From NCBI RefSeq assembly GCF_035083965.1, contig NC_089738.1, positions 10,442,734 through 10,506,733 on the forward strand: 64,000 bases of DNA. Direction: 5' to 3'. Numbering within the stretch: position 1 is the stretch's first letter; each line of letters starts with the position of its first letter. The notes beneath the pieces are model-generated. The model ran no database searches. It was given only the letters and a program-made list of their open reading frames with translations, and was not told the origin of the DNA. Source of the stretch: Branchiostoma lanceolatum (lineage: Eukaryota > Chordata > Leptocardii > Amphioxiformes > Branchiostomatidae). This document shows, piece after piece, positions 45,901 through 58,396 of the stretch. The translations under genes and the position numbers were made by a program.

Positions 45901-47630
45901 TTACTGCCAGCAATATGTACTCTACCAATAGAGATGAGCTTTCATTCGAATAACGTTATATAGTTTAGTGTACCGTCATGACAACTGTTGACTCGTATTG
46001 GTCCTTGCTGTAGATCCAGCCATCATCACAGCGCTGTTTGGACGTGTTATCTCCGGGGGTTGTGTACCTGTAACACCGCCAAAACATTCACATTTTACAC
46101 GGCAAAATTGTCATGACGATATACATCGAAAGAGAACCCACATATATAGATAATCGACATTCCATTCTACTTATCTATTAAACTGAAAATTTGTTCGTAC
46201 TTTTGTCAAGTGTTGACTCTTCCTTGATATGATGTTCTTTCTTGGAGGATTGAAATTTTTCGTTTCTTGTGAATTCGAGTCGTTTCGTAAAGTTCAGAAA
46301 GTGATATACCAGATACAAGTTGTAAGGCTTGTAAGAAAGGTGTAGACGAGTGACCTTATTAGCTCTATCTCGTCAGAAGCCATTACTCAATTTAAGATTT
46401 GTCACGTACATCTATGGACAAATGTGGCTGCTTACTCTCCAGGCAGAGGTTGGTGGGGAAGATTGTGACCTTTTTTTCTCATTCCCCGTTTTTTGTCCGC
46501 TCTCCTCATCAACCGGGGCATATAATAAAAAGGTCAAAATCTTCCCCACCAACCTCTGCTTGGAGAGTATGGCTGCTGGCCTCTATCATGTGACATTCAG
46601 TGCCACTGTTTGACGCAATGGAGGACCCCCTGAGGTTCTCGTGTCTGGTGTCGTTTATATAGGACACTGCACAGTAAGTTTTCATAGGCTAGCTTCCTTG
46701 CTGTTTCATTCTGCGGGAAGAGTTGTTCACGGGTAGTTCTGGCTTGTCCCTCCCACAACTCTTAAATGTCCGAAAGGTTTGCCAGCGCATTCCGGGCCAG
46801 ACTCTTATCAACGAGTTTGGTGGATTGAATTTTAGCGTAGAATAAGAGACCGAATGACTGGAACTACAACCAGTACTGTAGGCATAAAAGGATGTTGAAG
46901 TTTTACCTCTGTATTGCGTAATCTACAAAACACAGATCTAGATGAACTGTCATACTGTTTCCTCCGCCTACAACTACGTATGCCTGCTCCTTGGATCCAG
47001 CCTCAAGTTCTTAATCAGTAGTCTCCAAGCAGATCTCCAAGGGGCCAATTTGATACTGTCCCCTGCCCCTAGGCCTAGGACATCTGCTTGAAGGTTAGTT
47101 AACCCGGTAGCCTGGATGCCAGCCTGTCTACACAGGCTAGCTCATCGTCTCCAAGGCCAACATGCTTTTAAAAAAGTTAACTACAGCCGCATCTAACCGA
47201 GTCTGGCATCCAGGCTACCCTCGGGGGGTTAAGGCGCAATTTCCAGGGGGGGGGGGTCACATAATTGGCACTCAGTCTAGGCTCTGGAATCAGTGGCTTC
47301 TAGACTCTCATGCTGATATTGAAGGGTATCGAGTTATGTATTTTACCTTTCACATTGGCTGTATACCATGTTTCCGTCGTCCGACTTCTCTCTGGGGATG
47401 GTTTGGTTCATGACGTTGTTCCACGTGTCCGTATCGTAAATCCTGTCCATGTTCAGCGGCTGGACGTCACCGGGGACCCGACAATAGTGCTCGGGCGTAT
47501 CGCCGACGAATACAACCGCCAAGAAGTGCATTCCGTTCAACAGAATAGGAAAACACGCCATGACATACAGCAGGCCCTGGTAGCGACCAAAATGGCCGAT
47601 TCGGTCCAACACCTTGTCGAAATCAACCAT
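40094..47630 (-). CDS. SLC22-family organic ion/carnitine transporter (10 coding exons, 533 aa)
   Basis: Plasma-membrane major-facilitator transporter of the organic cation/anion/carnitine group. Exons in order: 47347-47630, 45974-46067, 43349-43452, 43052-43206, 42434-42602, 41796-41940, 41379-41482, 40915-41138, 40635-40743, 40094-40307; all in frame. TM1 lies at about residues 21-41 ([20 protein letters not shown]), followed by the large extracellular loop with cysteines and NQT/NTS glycosylation sites. [11 protein letters not shown] and DRFGRRK (159-165, the MFS TM2-3 motif) follow. [14 protein letters not shown] (after TM6), [31 protein letters not shown] and the TM11-12 end with PDTMGKPL are all SLC22 signatures. 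Length is typical for the family (about 530-560 aa). Substrate cannot be decided from sequence; OCT, OCTN and OAT-like subgroups remain possible. Confidence 0.95.
41258..41355. repeat. Inverted-repeat element, copy 1
   Basis: CCAGCCAATCACGT and ACGTGACTGGCCGG-type arms around TTGCCTCTTGACCGTAGG. A close copy lies at 41605-41700. It sits in intron 7 of the transporter. Confidence 0.7.
41605..41700. repeat. Inverted-repeat element, copy 2
   Basis: CCTCTCACGGAGGGAACATA, CCAGTCAATCACGT and ACGTGATTGGTCGG arms around TTGCCTCTTGATCGTAGG; about 80% like the copy at 41.3 kb but in the neighbouring intron. Confidence 0.7.
42939..42990. repeat. (GA)n microsatellite
   Basis: About 50 bp of GA dinucleotides preceded by a TCTC-rich stretch (42780-42900), in intron 4 of the transporter. 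Confidence 0.95.
43453..45592. other. Long intron 2 of the transporter (part)
   Basis: AT-rich intronic sequence between exons 3 and 2. A paired CTTGACCCATAAAAGTAC-type segment occurs at about 44005 and 44207, suggesting a ~200-bp degenerate duplication. No RNA or coding feature recognised. Confidence 0.4.
45593..45740. mobile_element. MITE-like inverted repeat
   Basis: TAAAGTTTTGGGCTTTGATC at the left is the near reverse complement of GATCAAAGCTCATAACTTTA at the right; inner arms ACTCACCATGAATTTTCG / CGAAAATTCATGGTGAGT also pair. In transporter intron 2. Confidence 0.75.
45826..45864 (-). ncRNA. Hammerhead-like motif (degenerate ribozyme core candidate)
   Basis: The minus strand reads CCCTGATGA, A, GATGAC-AGTCA-GTCGTC stem-loop, then GAAACGTCGG. 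CTGATGA, a stem II that pairs, and GAAAC are the conserved core of hammerhead ribozymes. Stem I is not evident, so cleavage activity is doubtful. Such motifs occur in Penelope-like retroelement repeats. Confidence 0.3.
46435..46567. mobile_element. MITE of the CTCCAAGCAGA family, TA flanks
   Basis: CTCTCCAGGCAGAGGTTGGT and its reverse-complement partner at the right end extend as about 42-bp arms through GGGGAAGATTNTGACCTTTT. TA occurs immediately outside both ends. Sits in transporter intron 1. Confidence 0.85.
47021..47240. mobile_element. Degenerate MITE cluster
   Basis: A decayed CTCCAAGCAGATCT...ACATCTGCTTG pair (47021-47094) is followed by GGTAGCCTGGATGCCAG and its inverse CTGGCATCCAGGCTACC (about 47107-47220). 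Two small elements side by side, 110 bp from the first coding exon. Confidence 0.65.
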
Positions 47631-47822
47631 TTTGTCCTTGTATTTCAGTTCTGCTGCGACGAAACTCTTCGCCTTCTTTCTCAGCTGCTGGGGCTATCGC
47701 TTGCGCGCTCCCGGAGGATTTTAACCCAATTCTAAAACCGAAAAGGTCGCTGCGATCGAGCCCTGATAATTCTCTAAGGTCGGTGAAGCTGCGTGTGGTG
47801 TACTTGTGAGGATGCCGTGTCC
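47631..47822 (-). other. Probable 5' UTR part of SLC22 coding exon 1
   Basis: On the minus strand TTTTTTCTTTCTACCAG ends at 47823, a good polypyrimidine-AG acceptor, and is followed by 192 untranslated bases to the ATG at 47630. No in-frame upstream start was used because the coding start aligns with the family. Confidence 0.5.
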
Positions 47823-48643
47823 TGGTAGAAAGAAAAAAGGAAACAAATAAACGAACTGAGAATATTGCACTTATCTATTGTACTACAGTCTGTAACAGTT
47901 TTTGCTGTTGATAAAAATAAGCGCCACTTACTGACCAGTCAATTGCAAAAGTCATAACTAAGATTCTGTAACTGAACTAAAAACAGCTTAAAATTCCGGA
48001 CAGTGCGGAAAATAGACAAGTTATCTGTGATTGATAATTGTCAATCTTAAAATCCTTCCCTGTCCTACTGGGCCCAGTACGGTATTTCCCCATCACATGT
48101 GTGACAGCCTGTGGGATATCTTGGGCATTCCAAACTGTTTAATTTTCTCGGACAAACAGGTTTGCACACACGTCAAGTAGTGACATTCATCAACATTGCT
48201 GTATAAAATGTACAGTGTCCTTTACTGCTGAAAAGCTATGTGGTTAAGACATTCAAGCTAAGACATATATTGAATTTGAACATCAGTTTGTTGAAGACAT
48301 TTTCAACTGGCCTTCATTAACATAGCTGACTACGCCCATAGTCAGATAACATAATGTTGTAGTCATCATGATAGGAAATAAACGTAAAAATATAACTAGT
48401 TGATCCACCTCTTTTCAACACGCAAAAGTGTAAGGAGACATTTTGACTTGAAGCTTATAGTTTTTGCTGTTCTAAAATCTCCTAAAACCCTCTCGAGGTT
48501 ATACATATTTTGCATTAACGACCATTTTTAAAGTTTTCCACCTTTTAAAAATGAAAACAACTGTATACGTGTTCCCCACAAAAGTTGTACAAAATAAAGA
48601 AAAGTTTTAACCCTTTGAGACAATGTGAGAATTGGTTACATAC

Positions 48644-48789
48644 CTTGTAGAATACAGTACGACTGCTAATCCGTTCTTTACCCCGACGTTCGCCCCGGTG
48701 CGGCCTCCTAACGTAATAACCAATTTCCACCCAAAATTACCGGACAGAAAATCGCCGGACGTCTAAACGTAGAAACTTCCACCGGCAAT
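48644..48789 (-). other. Probable untranslated first exon of the SLC22 gene
   Basis: It ends CTACAAG/GTATGT at 48644, a consensus donor, and begins near an initiator-like TTCATTG about 28 bases below the TATA box at 48810-48817. Splicing to the acceptor at 47823 gives a short 5' UTR. Confidence 0.45.
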
Positions 48790-48809
48790 GAAGTCAGACC
48801 AGGACAAGG

Positions 48810-48817
48810 TTTTTATA
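48810..48817 (-). promoter_or_regulatory. TATA box, probable SLC22 promoter
   Basis: Minus-strand CCTATAAAAACC, 28 bases before a TTCATTG initiator-like site, upstream of the donor-bearing first exon. Confidence 0.45.
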
Positions 48818-49135
48818 GGCTTTTACCGTGCACGTGACTTTAACTCATGAATAAACATGTTTCTCTGATTCGGCTTGTCATTGGTGGGGCTTTAGGCTAA
48901 AAAAGTGAACGAAATCATCATTATCATTGCGACTGCCTGCAAATGATACGCTAAACCTACCCACTAATTCAAACCAGCCAGTGGATGATCGAGTAGTTGG
49001 GGATGAATCAGAATTGCACTGGCCGAGTTCGAATAAAGGCAAAACTTTAAACAATATTTGTAGCCTTCCGTTTTCAATGTGAACGATTTCTATGAAACAC
49101 CAATATATTTATTTGTCATCTGATGGTGCGAACTA

Positions 49136-49250
49136 ATCTCCAAGCAGATCTATCGGTGGCAAGGCAGTATCCAAAGGGCCAACCAGTATTCAAAAGTCCT
49201 CCTGTGGCCTTTTGGATGTTGGTTGGGACTGTATAGATCTGCTTGGAGAT
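49136..49250. mobile_element. MITE of the CTCCAAGCAGA family, TA flanks
   Basis: ATCTCCAAGCAGATCTAT and its exact reverse complement ATAGATCTGCTTGGAGAT are the ends, with TA outside each; about 115 bp. The best-preserved member of the family in the window. Confidence 0.9.
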
Positions 49251-49799
49251 TAGGTGTGTATCTCTCCCCCGGAAATCTCCAAGTAGATGTTAGATCGCAC
49301 TGTTATCTAACCATTCTGACACGTGTATGTACAAGTTGTAAGTCAGTAGCTATCATTACCGTCCCTCGTAGCATTGGGGTAGATATCTCTAGCACTTGTA
49401 GGCATCAGTCTATAGCACTGTACTATTACTCTTACTATTATACAAGAGGCATGGTCCTTTTGACTGATATACTATAACAAAGTATCGTTTTTGTAGCCTT
49501 ATGTCCAACCACAACCCTGTAAAATGAAATCAAACCAACTTTAACAAGAGTCCGAAGACCCAAAATCTCCATGAAATTTGTTTTTATATATGATGTGTTT
49601 TATTTGCCCTAGTTGTTTGTTTTTGCCGCTGGTTGTTTTATTTTATGTGCCAAAGGGTATCCACATACAGGTTTGGTAGTGTTCCCATTTGTGGTTTGAC
49701 CACCAGCTGTTGGGACCTGTTGGGAATAGTTGACCTAGATAAGAGACCAACAGATGGTGCGACCTCAAAGCCCACAATAGAGTAGATATTTCTCATTAT

Positions 49800-51060
49800 T
49801 TATGCAAATTCAGTCCGAATTTGCATAATTACCACTTTAGTTTGTACATCTCTGTCCAACCCACCTGCGTACCAAATATCATGAAAATCTGTCGCTCCTT
49901 TCTTCAGTTATTCTCCTTTGAATATTTTTACAAATACGCCATTGCAGTTCCAATGGCACATACCAGGGAGCCCAAAATCGACCTTGACGTTTCTCCTCTT
50001 ACCCACAAACCAAATATCATTACAATCCATCTACACGTTCTATAGTTATGCTGATTTTACGCATCCGGTGACACATACATACACACACGGTGACACAAAC
50101 ATACACACACGCGCACACACGCGCAAACACACTAACTTTGCATGATTTGCACTTCAGTGTGTACATCTCTGCAGGGATCTCCCCAGAAATATATAGCAGG
50201 ATGGGGGGAGGGTGCTGGGCACAGGATACGTGTCGCGAGGGGGAAGGTCTGGAGCGGGCGCACACCTCTCAAAAGGAGAGAGCGACTGTTGCATTTTGCC
50301 TTTTTCAGACATAATGGAAGTTATTTCCTGCAACTTCAGCCTTACATCTGAAATTTCTAGTTTTTAGCAAAATTACTAGCTTTGCTGGGTAAAAATTGGA
50401 AAAAATACCCTAACTTTGAAAATCAACAGGATGGAGCTGGGATTAGAACAGGATGGAGGAGCGCCACTGTTCCATTCTTTAGGGAGATCCCTGCTCTGTC
50501 CAACCTACCTGCGTACCAAATAACATGAAAATCTGTTGTTCCTTTCTTCAGTTATACCCCTTTAGAACATTTTTACAAATAGGCCATTGTAGTTCCAGGG
50601 ACACTAACCAGGGGGCCCAAAATCGACCTTGATCATTCTCCTCCCAGCGCATACCCACATACCAAATATTATTACAATCCATCAACACGTTCTACAGTTA
50701 TGCTGACTTTAAGCATCCAGCGACACACATGCAAACGATTTACCTCCTTACTAATGCAAATTCGGTCTCATTTGCATAGTTTGCACTTAAGTGTGTACAT
50801 CTTGGTCTAACCTATCTTTGTACCAAATAACATGACGATCTGTCGATCCTCTCTTCAGTTCTTCTACATTGAAGATTTTTACAAATACGCCATTGCAGTT
50901 CCAGTCACACATGCCAGGGGGCCCAAAATCGACCTTGACCTACCTCCACTTAACACCCACCCACATACCAAAAATCATCACAATCCATGTACAGGTTCTA
51001 CAGTTATGGTGACTTTAAGCATCCGGTGACACATACATACACACAAACACCAAACGCAAG
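49800..51060 (-). repeat. Dispersed repeat family A, three head-to-tail inverted copies
   Basis: Minus-orientation copies start near 49800, 50495 and 50745. Each has ATGCAAATT...TTTGCATA, a GTACATCTC/TTGGTC segment, ACCAAATA..CATGA.AATCTG, CCATTG.AGTTCCA and GCCCAAAATCGACCTTGA, ending in ACACATACATACACACA. The first two are interrupted or joined by the insertion at 50172-50493. Confidence 0.75.
50172..50493. mobile_element. 322-bp DNA element nested in repeat family A
   Basis: Ends CAGGGATCTCCC and GGGAGATCCCTG are perfect 12-bp inverted repeats. CTCTG flanks both sides (50167-50171, 50494-50498). Removing the element rejoins GTACATCTCTG to TCCAACC, exactly the uninterrupted sequence seen at about 49846-49864, so the empty site is visible. 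No ORF; non-autonomous. Confidence 0.85.
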
Positions 51061-54000
51061 CAAAACAGTATATCCATGAAAAGGCCTTTTTTCATGGAGA
51101 TAATGACATCAGTACAATTTGGCCGTTCTGCTATACAATTGGTCCAATCTAAATGAATCATCTGATAACCGTGTAAAACGTGCCAGTAGCGGAAGCTGCT
51201 ACCGTGCTTGTGTTTTTGAAGGCCTCGCTTGGGTGTTGACAGAACTAGGTCAACTCAGTAACCTCGGGGAGTACAAGGTTACTCTATTTGTATCTATACA
51301 TGTACAGCTGGTATATATATAACCGCCCTTAGTTGTAACACGCCAGCTTCGCAGCGCAGCAGCTGGTTGATATATATAATTGCACTATCAGTATAAAGCG
51401 ACCTGTCACACCTAACCTTTGTACATCTAACCGTAAGCGTTGTTTAAAGCTGTCTAGTGAAGACGCTCCTAGAATACTTGGTGGCAACGAGTTCCACTCT
51501 ACGATAGTTGTAGGGAAAAACGATACACATAAATTCTGGGTTGATTACCCTGGTACTTGAAGGCATGGTCATTTCTTGTGTTATTTTCTGCGCTGGTACT
51601 TACTAGTCGGTACGTCCACCAATACATAATTATTATAGTAATTCATTTTGCATGCATAGTCTGAACATTTTTCTACTGTCTGCAATTGGCGTCAACTGTG
51701 GACCTGTTTTCGTTTTTTTTCAATTTTTTTAATGACTAAAACTAGTAGATTCTATGGTTAATGATATAACATTTGTTTTCTAATTTGTTTTAAAATTGAC
51801 CCCCCCCCCCACCCCCAACCCTCAGTGACAAACGTAATGCTTTTACCTTTGCTTTATCTCTTTCAGTATGCGCAGTAGTACTACTAGTGACTTTTCCATT
51901 TCAGGCGTCCTAGGGTGGAAATGAAAACCAGTCGCTTCTCTCTTTGTCTCTTTTATGACCTTACGAAGTATAAAATGGTTTTGACCTCCTGCCTTTCACA
52001 TTTTCATCATCAAAATTGCCCCTGACCACCCCCTACAATGTAATGGTCCAGCCCTGTAAGAACAACCTGTCAGCTATCTGTCACAATCGGAAGTGACGGA
52101 AGTTGTGATGCTGGTACTTGGTATTCATAAAGCAATTATTAATGAGCGATATGTGTACTGAGCAGTTTGCCTCTCTCTGAATGATATTTAATAACATCAT
52201 TTCCTGTATACAAAAGTGCCCCATCTACAATTTTTCATTCTTTATGAATTTAAAATCTTATTTAGGTGTGGTCGTTTTATGCAGCTATAAGTAAAGAAAT
52301 GAAATATGAGCGTTCATACAAGCTGGTTTGAGTACAAGACGTGGTTAATGCTAAAGACATTAAGACAGTTCGTATTCCATTCGAAAGCAACTTAGGAACT
52401 ATGATGCAAAAGCCGACATTCATTATATTGAAAGTACGAGTCGTGACTCGTTCTGCACTTTAGAGAAGAGTCCTCTTCCAGATTGCTTTTGAATTGCAGC
52501 TCTAAAGACAGACTGCTACTTTTTTGCATCGGCTTCTCCCCCTCCCCCGCCCCCTCTCTTCTTAATGATACGAAGATAAAAACTTCTACCATTTTGTTCT
52601 CAATCGTGCATTAAGGTGTTTGGAAAACGATGATCTCCAGTTCGAAAGGAATCTATGTGAGAATAAGAGATAAATAAAACACTACATTTTCAAGGTACAT
52701 TTGTACAGATAACTATCTGACTCAAAGTTTGTTCACTTTTCAGCTTAGGTGTGGGAGCCCTTTTGACTAACGGCCCAGTACAACAGATGCTCTCTATTTC
52801 AAGAAAAAATATCATTGCGAGATCAGAAATCTGTAAGGTTTCTCGAGTGTCTTCCCCTAAACTGAGGTCGAGATTAGTCATAACATATGCTGTTAATTAT
52901 ACCATATATGCATAAGAATCTCACCGGTTCACCGTGTACCTACCGAAACCCTGTTAGTGGAGGCGGGTATGGAGCCACTGACTAGGCGAGTGGAAACAAA
53001 CACGCTAGTAACTGTTTTCAAGGCAGTGCACAACAACTTTGAGTGCCGCCTTACCTCTCTGGTATGTCCCGGTGAATGTCTCCGCCAGTGTTGAAAGCAT
53101 GAACGCGCACAGCTGCTGCTGGTTAGAGTTTACCTTAGGCTTAGGTTATGTGATGATATTGTGTGTGTTGAAACCTCTGCCAAAATGGAACTGTTGCAGA
53201 TCCTTGCAAGTTTGAGGTTTGAAAACAATTATCAAATGCTGCTTTTCGAGATAAAACGTTTGTTAAGAATATAGAATTGGCACACAAAGGTAACCTTTGC
53301 CCAGGAACACCTTCTACTAGCTTTGTTGGAGAAACATAATGAATAAATGAATAAATCAAGATCATGGTATAGCTCTGCCGAAAAATGCGACGGTTCAAGA
53401 TCCTTGCAACTTTCAGCTTGTTTGAAAAAATTTCTTCTTGTTTTTCGGAGTAACATTTTTGAAGAATTTGAAATAAACCAATTCAGGACTAACACACCGA
53501 CCCACACAGACACACAATATATGTCAATGACTGTTATCCGTTAGGTGATTTGTTAAGTGGCAGACCAATGATATTATTACTTTATCCTTCCCTTTTCTTG
53601 TCATGTAGGTTTGTCAAATGTGTTTTGCATGATTCATGTCACCTTTGTACTGAATGAATTTCCTCATAATTTTTCATCCAAACTGTTTTATCTATATAGT
53701 TACTGCCTCATTGAAAAAAGGCAAATAGGTATATAGACCATGATATAAAACCAATATACCAATACATTCCTTTATGCTTAATAATAATAAAAAACGACCT
53801 TGTGCGCATGCGTGACCGGGAGCCTTGTCTTATTTGTTGACACGCCCCTTGCTGGTAAATCAGGCTTCAATCGCTAGGTGGCGCTAATAGACATGCTACA
53901 TTCTTGTTTCGTTTCCTTTACTATAACACTATAAATTGCCATCGAAAGTAAATCCGACAGTGTCCGCCAGTTAGCTCATTGTATAATACGTTTCTAAAAG

Positions 54001-54489
54001 CTTTCAACTACTGCCCACTTAGAATCCATTCAAGAGAAACATGTATCAATACTAAGACATATCCTCTTGGGCACAGTAGGCGTCCTGTATTTTTCTTGCC
54101 ATTTCTAGAGTCCATCAAAACGTCGTGAGCGTTCACAAGAAGAATCGGAAACATCAGACATAATGATCGATCCCATTTGTTCAGGGTTGCGGAGAGAGCT
54201 TCCCGTCTCTCTCCTGTAATTGTTATATATGGCTTCTATTAACGGAGGAGATGGACCGTGGCCCGAGCAGAACACAAAATATGTCTCTCCACGCTTGCAG
54301 GGTCAGTTCAGAATGAATGGATACTCAAATATTTTAAAACTGTGTCGGCTGGGTAAAGGAATACATGTAGTTCTGGTGGACTTTGTGAACATTTGGTGAC
54401 GATGTAAGTGAGTTTTCTGTGATACAAGAGTATGTATATACATAATTTTATCGCTCAGTATGGCACAAATCACATTATATTTATCTCCA
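51061..54489. other. Intergenic, no gene seen
   Basis: No convincing coding exon. A region at 51.42-51.53 kb (CACACCTAACC ... GGTGGCAACGAGTTCCACTC) looks like part of an old dispersed element. A donor-like ACCAGAGAG/GTAAGG on the minus strand near 53050 could end an untranslated exon, but nothing supports it. Confidence 0.4.
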
Positions 54490-54513
54490 TGAAAAATGGA
54501 GATATTGTTTTTG

Positions 54514-54588
<75 letters not shown>

Positions 54589-54800
54589 TTTGTGTTTGTG
54601 TTTCCGGACTATTGTAGCCAGCATAACTCAAGAACCTCTGGATGGATTACGATGATATTTGATATGTGGGCGGGTGTTGTGAAGCCGAAATTCAAGGTCG
54701 ATTTCGGGCCCCCTGGTATGTGACCTTGGTACTGCAGCAGAACTTCCGTTTTTGTATCTTTTGACCTGGACGGGCTGTGGTCTTGTTTTATCTAGCAATG
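54490..54800 (+). repeat. Dispersed repeat family A, copy 4, with (GT)n
   Basis: Head CTCCATGAAAAATGGAGATA, about 85 bp of GT, then AACTCAAGAACCTCTGGATG, then AATTCAAGGTCGATTTCGGG, CCCCCTGG and CAGAACTTCCGTTTTTGTAT. Mirrors the order seen at 7.4 and 38.6 kb. Confidence 0.8.
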
Positions 54801-55189
54801 ACTACCCTTTCCTAAAATAAACTCTCGAGTCCATCAGGTGAAAATGTTGAACTAAAACACACTTGTGCGGACACTAGCTGTTATCAAAACTATGCAATTC
54901 TATGCAATTCAGTGAAACATGTCTGATGCTAAACACTGTGCAGTATACATCTACACCTTTGATAAAATAATTCCTCTGTATTCCCAAGATAAAAAGGAAG
55001 CATTTGAAAACGCAAATTGACCTAGATACTGAACAATTTAGATCTGATAGCGCGTTGCGGAAATTCCACCATGTCATAATATTTTAGTTTAATGGCTACC
55101 TCACCCGATGTCTTTCATATTTATTGCTAATATATTTCAAATCTGATGTTTTTGACATCCTTTGCAGCAATGGAAATACCAGAAGTTGT

Positions 55190-55440
55190 GAAGAATACAA
55201 TTTCAGAAGATGTATACACAATACGCATCTAATGAAGTTATGGAGTTTTAAACTATCAAGAATTGATGAGAAAAGATGAAAAGATGAACACAAATTTCAA
55301 ATTGTCATTCAAGAATCCTACAATTTCAGAAGAAGATGTGTACACAATACGTCATCCAATGAAGTAATGAAGTTTCAAACTATCAAGAATTGATGAGGAA
55401 AGATTTTAAAAAAAGATGAAAACAAATTTCAAATTTGCCC
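55190..55440. repeat. ~128-bp tandem duplication
   Basis: ACAATTTCAGAAGA, TACACAATACG, CTATCAAGAATTGATGAG and ACAAATTTCAAATT occur in the same order twice, from about 55197 and 55319. Confidence 0.85.
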
Positions 55441-58396
55441 TTCCCATAATCCTTTGTTCTCAGCGGTCAGGGCTCAGCTGTGAGAGTACCGGAATGTGTG
55501 ATAGATAAATGACTGATAAGCTACAACTTACAAATTCTGTCGGGCGGCGAGTTTCATTGATCTTCCAGCCACGGTGCATGTCCTTCTTTCCGCTTCGGTG
55601 TAAGTAATCAATAAGGAAATGGACGTTCTAGCCTTAGAACGTGTTTGACATACATGTACATAAAACGGCATGTACATGTAATATGATTAGAAAGGAAGTC
55701 TAGAATCCCGTATCTGTTGTCTAGGTTTCTATCTTTTATACCTTTTTCTCGGCCAAATCGTTACCATATCTTGTCAACAAACTGTCAGAAGGTGTTGTTC
55801 TTATGTAGTGCCTGAGGGGGTGTCAGTTTTAATCATTCAAAACATTTGCAACTCACTCTGGGGGTATTGGAAACACCCTTCGCCCTACCTACCCATTGGG
55901 ATCTATGTATATCCTGTAGCTCAGATATGACGATATATGATATCATTTGACGTCATGTTATCGATTTCAATACCGAGTTGCAACGTTGGTGACCCGTAAA
56001 TTGATCCATTTCTACGTATACGTCCTCTTTCTATTTTGCCTCTGACGGACGTGTGCATTGGCCATGTATTTGGATGATATCAAGATACACAACACGACGT
56101 AATAAAGGGTAAGTCCTTACAATCTGTTCTTACGTAGGAGTTACTCATGTAATGGTGCCAAAGCTCTTTATTTCTAATCTAAAGGGGTTCACATTCACAG
56201 AGTTTGGTAACAGTCGATTTGTTGGTATTGTCTCTAGCATCATCAGTGGTTAACACTGAAAATGCAATTAATCACATAGAAAACATAAATTATGAATAAA
56301 ATAATTTTGATGAAATAGGTGAACCTTTCGTTGCCTGTATGCCAACGTGCCCACATCGTTAACAGTTGTAATGTGCTTGAACTATGTGGTCGTAAGTTTG
56401 GTACATCGTCCAGTTGGCATCTGTCATTTTCAAAACCATTACGTATATAATCAGTGACGTTAAGAAGCATGAGAAGCCTATTATCAAATATTGAAAGATC
56501 CCCTGATCGACCTGAAAGACACCATAAAGTCGTTTTTAACGATTGTATCAGCCCATGCACTTTTCATTTGCACTTAACTTGCTTTGACTTGAAGGAGTAG
56601 ATGCAATAAACAATCACAACAACGTATGCAGGTTTCCACATTCAACACTTTTCGATTTCAAGTTTACATCAAGTTTATCAAAACCTCGACGTATTTTATC
56701 ATTCCGGTTAACAACCTTAATGCGTACTTTTGGATTATATGGGTTATTTTTGATGAAATCTTTAGATCTGACTAATTAGGTTTCATACTTTCCATTGCAA
56801 AAGCAAACAGGGGCCGTTATACTTAGGGTATATTTAGATTACCTGATCTAAAGCCATGAAAACATTAGAGGTGGTTCAATTCTGGCATGGTTCTAAAGTC
56901 CAGACTACCCCTAGCCTTCACGTCTTCAATTAGATACCATCATCTCTCTAATGCATTTCTGTATGTAGATTGAAGAATAACAGGCTTTATCTCTACTCTT
57001 GCATCTACTGGTAATATGTATAATTTCCAAGATTGTACTGTTCACACTTCTGATGCAGAAAAACTTATTAGTAACCTCTTTGCTTCGGGCCATCAGCACA
57101 TAAGTCTAACTGCGTTAGTATGCGATTTGATTATGTGGAGTCACGAAGCACTTTATCCTTAGCCTGGATACATTATGCATGAGCGATTGGTCTGCAGACG
57201 CCAGAAAGTCGTGTTCTTACTTAACTGGGTGGAAGTACCAACCATATCTCAATAAACTCTGGTTATTTGATTGATCACTGAATTTCTAATTTGAAAACTT
57301 TCAGATGTGAACGCAGATTTGTGAATGAGTTAAAGTGCACCCTGGTCTTTTTTCTATATGAAGCCTTTCGAATTCCGTGCTCATTTGCCATGTGCCATGG
57401 GAAGTTTTCTCAGGTACATCAGTAATACCATCATTGCAAGATAAAACTCAACATAAAACATAACATACTTGTAAGTACCGTAGCTGACATACGCATAAAA
57501 TGGTGTATAAAACACCAAAATAGCTAGTGCTTATCAATATTATATAGTGTGCCTCTTTGATCACGATAATTCGCCAACTTACCCTACCATAAGATGATTA
57601 GATATCTAACTACTAAAAGAATTATTTTGGATAAAGGGCTGGAGACTAAAATGACTGTATTGTTTTGTTGTGTGTTCTTTTACACGTACAAAAAAATTAA
57701 GTTTTCTATCCACCCCAAAAATGACAATGGTAATCCCTAAGGACGCCACCTCCTTCCTCTTTTATTCCGAAGGTAAGCACCTTCATCACTTTCAACCACA
57801 TAGTGACAAATTTTAGGAACAAAATTTTGACAATGATGTATGTCAATGGGTTTGTTTTTACCAGCCTCACAAATATATGCACCATAATACATATTCTTGT
57901 AGTCCGGTTGTCAGCCTGAGATTGATGATAAGTTTCAGTCATCGATATGGATCTCGTATTGATGAAGCTTAAGATACAAGGTTGTTAAATTGGCAAATGT
58001 GCCTTTCACTATCTATTGATCATGTGAACTTCTTTCCAGTATGACAGTTTTACCATAAGATATCCATTAGATTTCAATACGTAATCTTATGTAATGGAAT
58101 CTGGCACAATTGCCCTTTCAAAAGATCAAGAAGGAGCGGTCAGCGACCTTTTCACACCGCTTTTTAATCTTCCAGGTCAATTTTTACTACTATCCAACCT
58201 ATATATAGTTTATTACTCTTCTTCATCATTCTCACTCGTGATCTATTTTCGTCGCAGCTGCGTGTTTTCATCTTATGATTCAGTCCCTTAGTGCATAGCT
58301 CTTTGAAGTCTCGACAAGATCCTAAACAGATAGGAGGCAGTGTTGGCTAATGGAACGTGATAAGGACAGAGCAAATAAAGTAACGCTACGTGGGTA
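55441..58396. other. Intergenic, no gene seen
   Basis: AT-rich, short ORFs only, none with recognisable domains or flanking splice signals. Confidence 0.4.

Noticed and set aside
53040-53110. Untranslated exon of the transporter ending ACCAGAGAG/GTAAGG
   Set aside because: Only a donor-like match; the exon at 48.7 kb with a TATA box explains the 5' end better.
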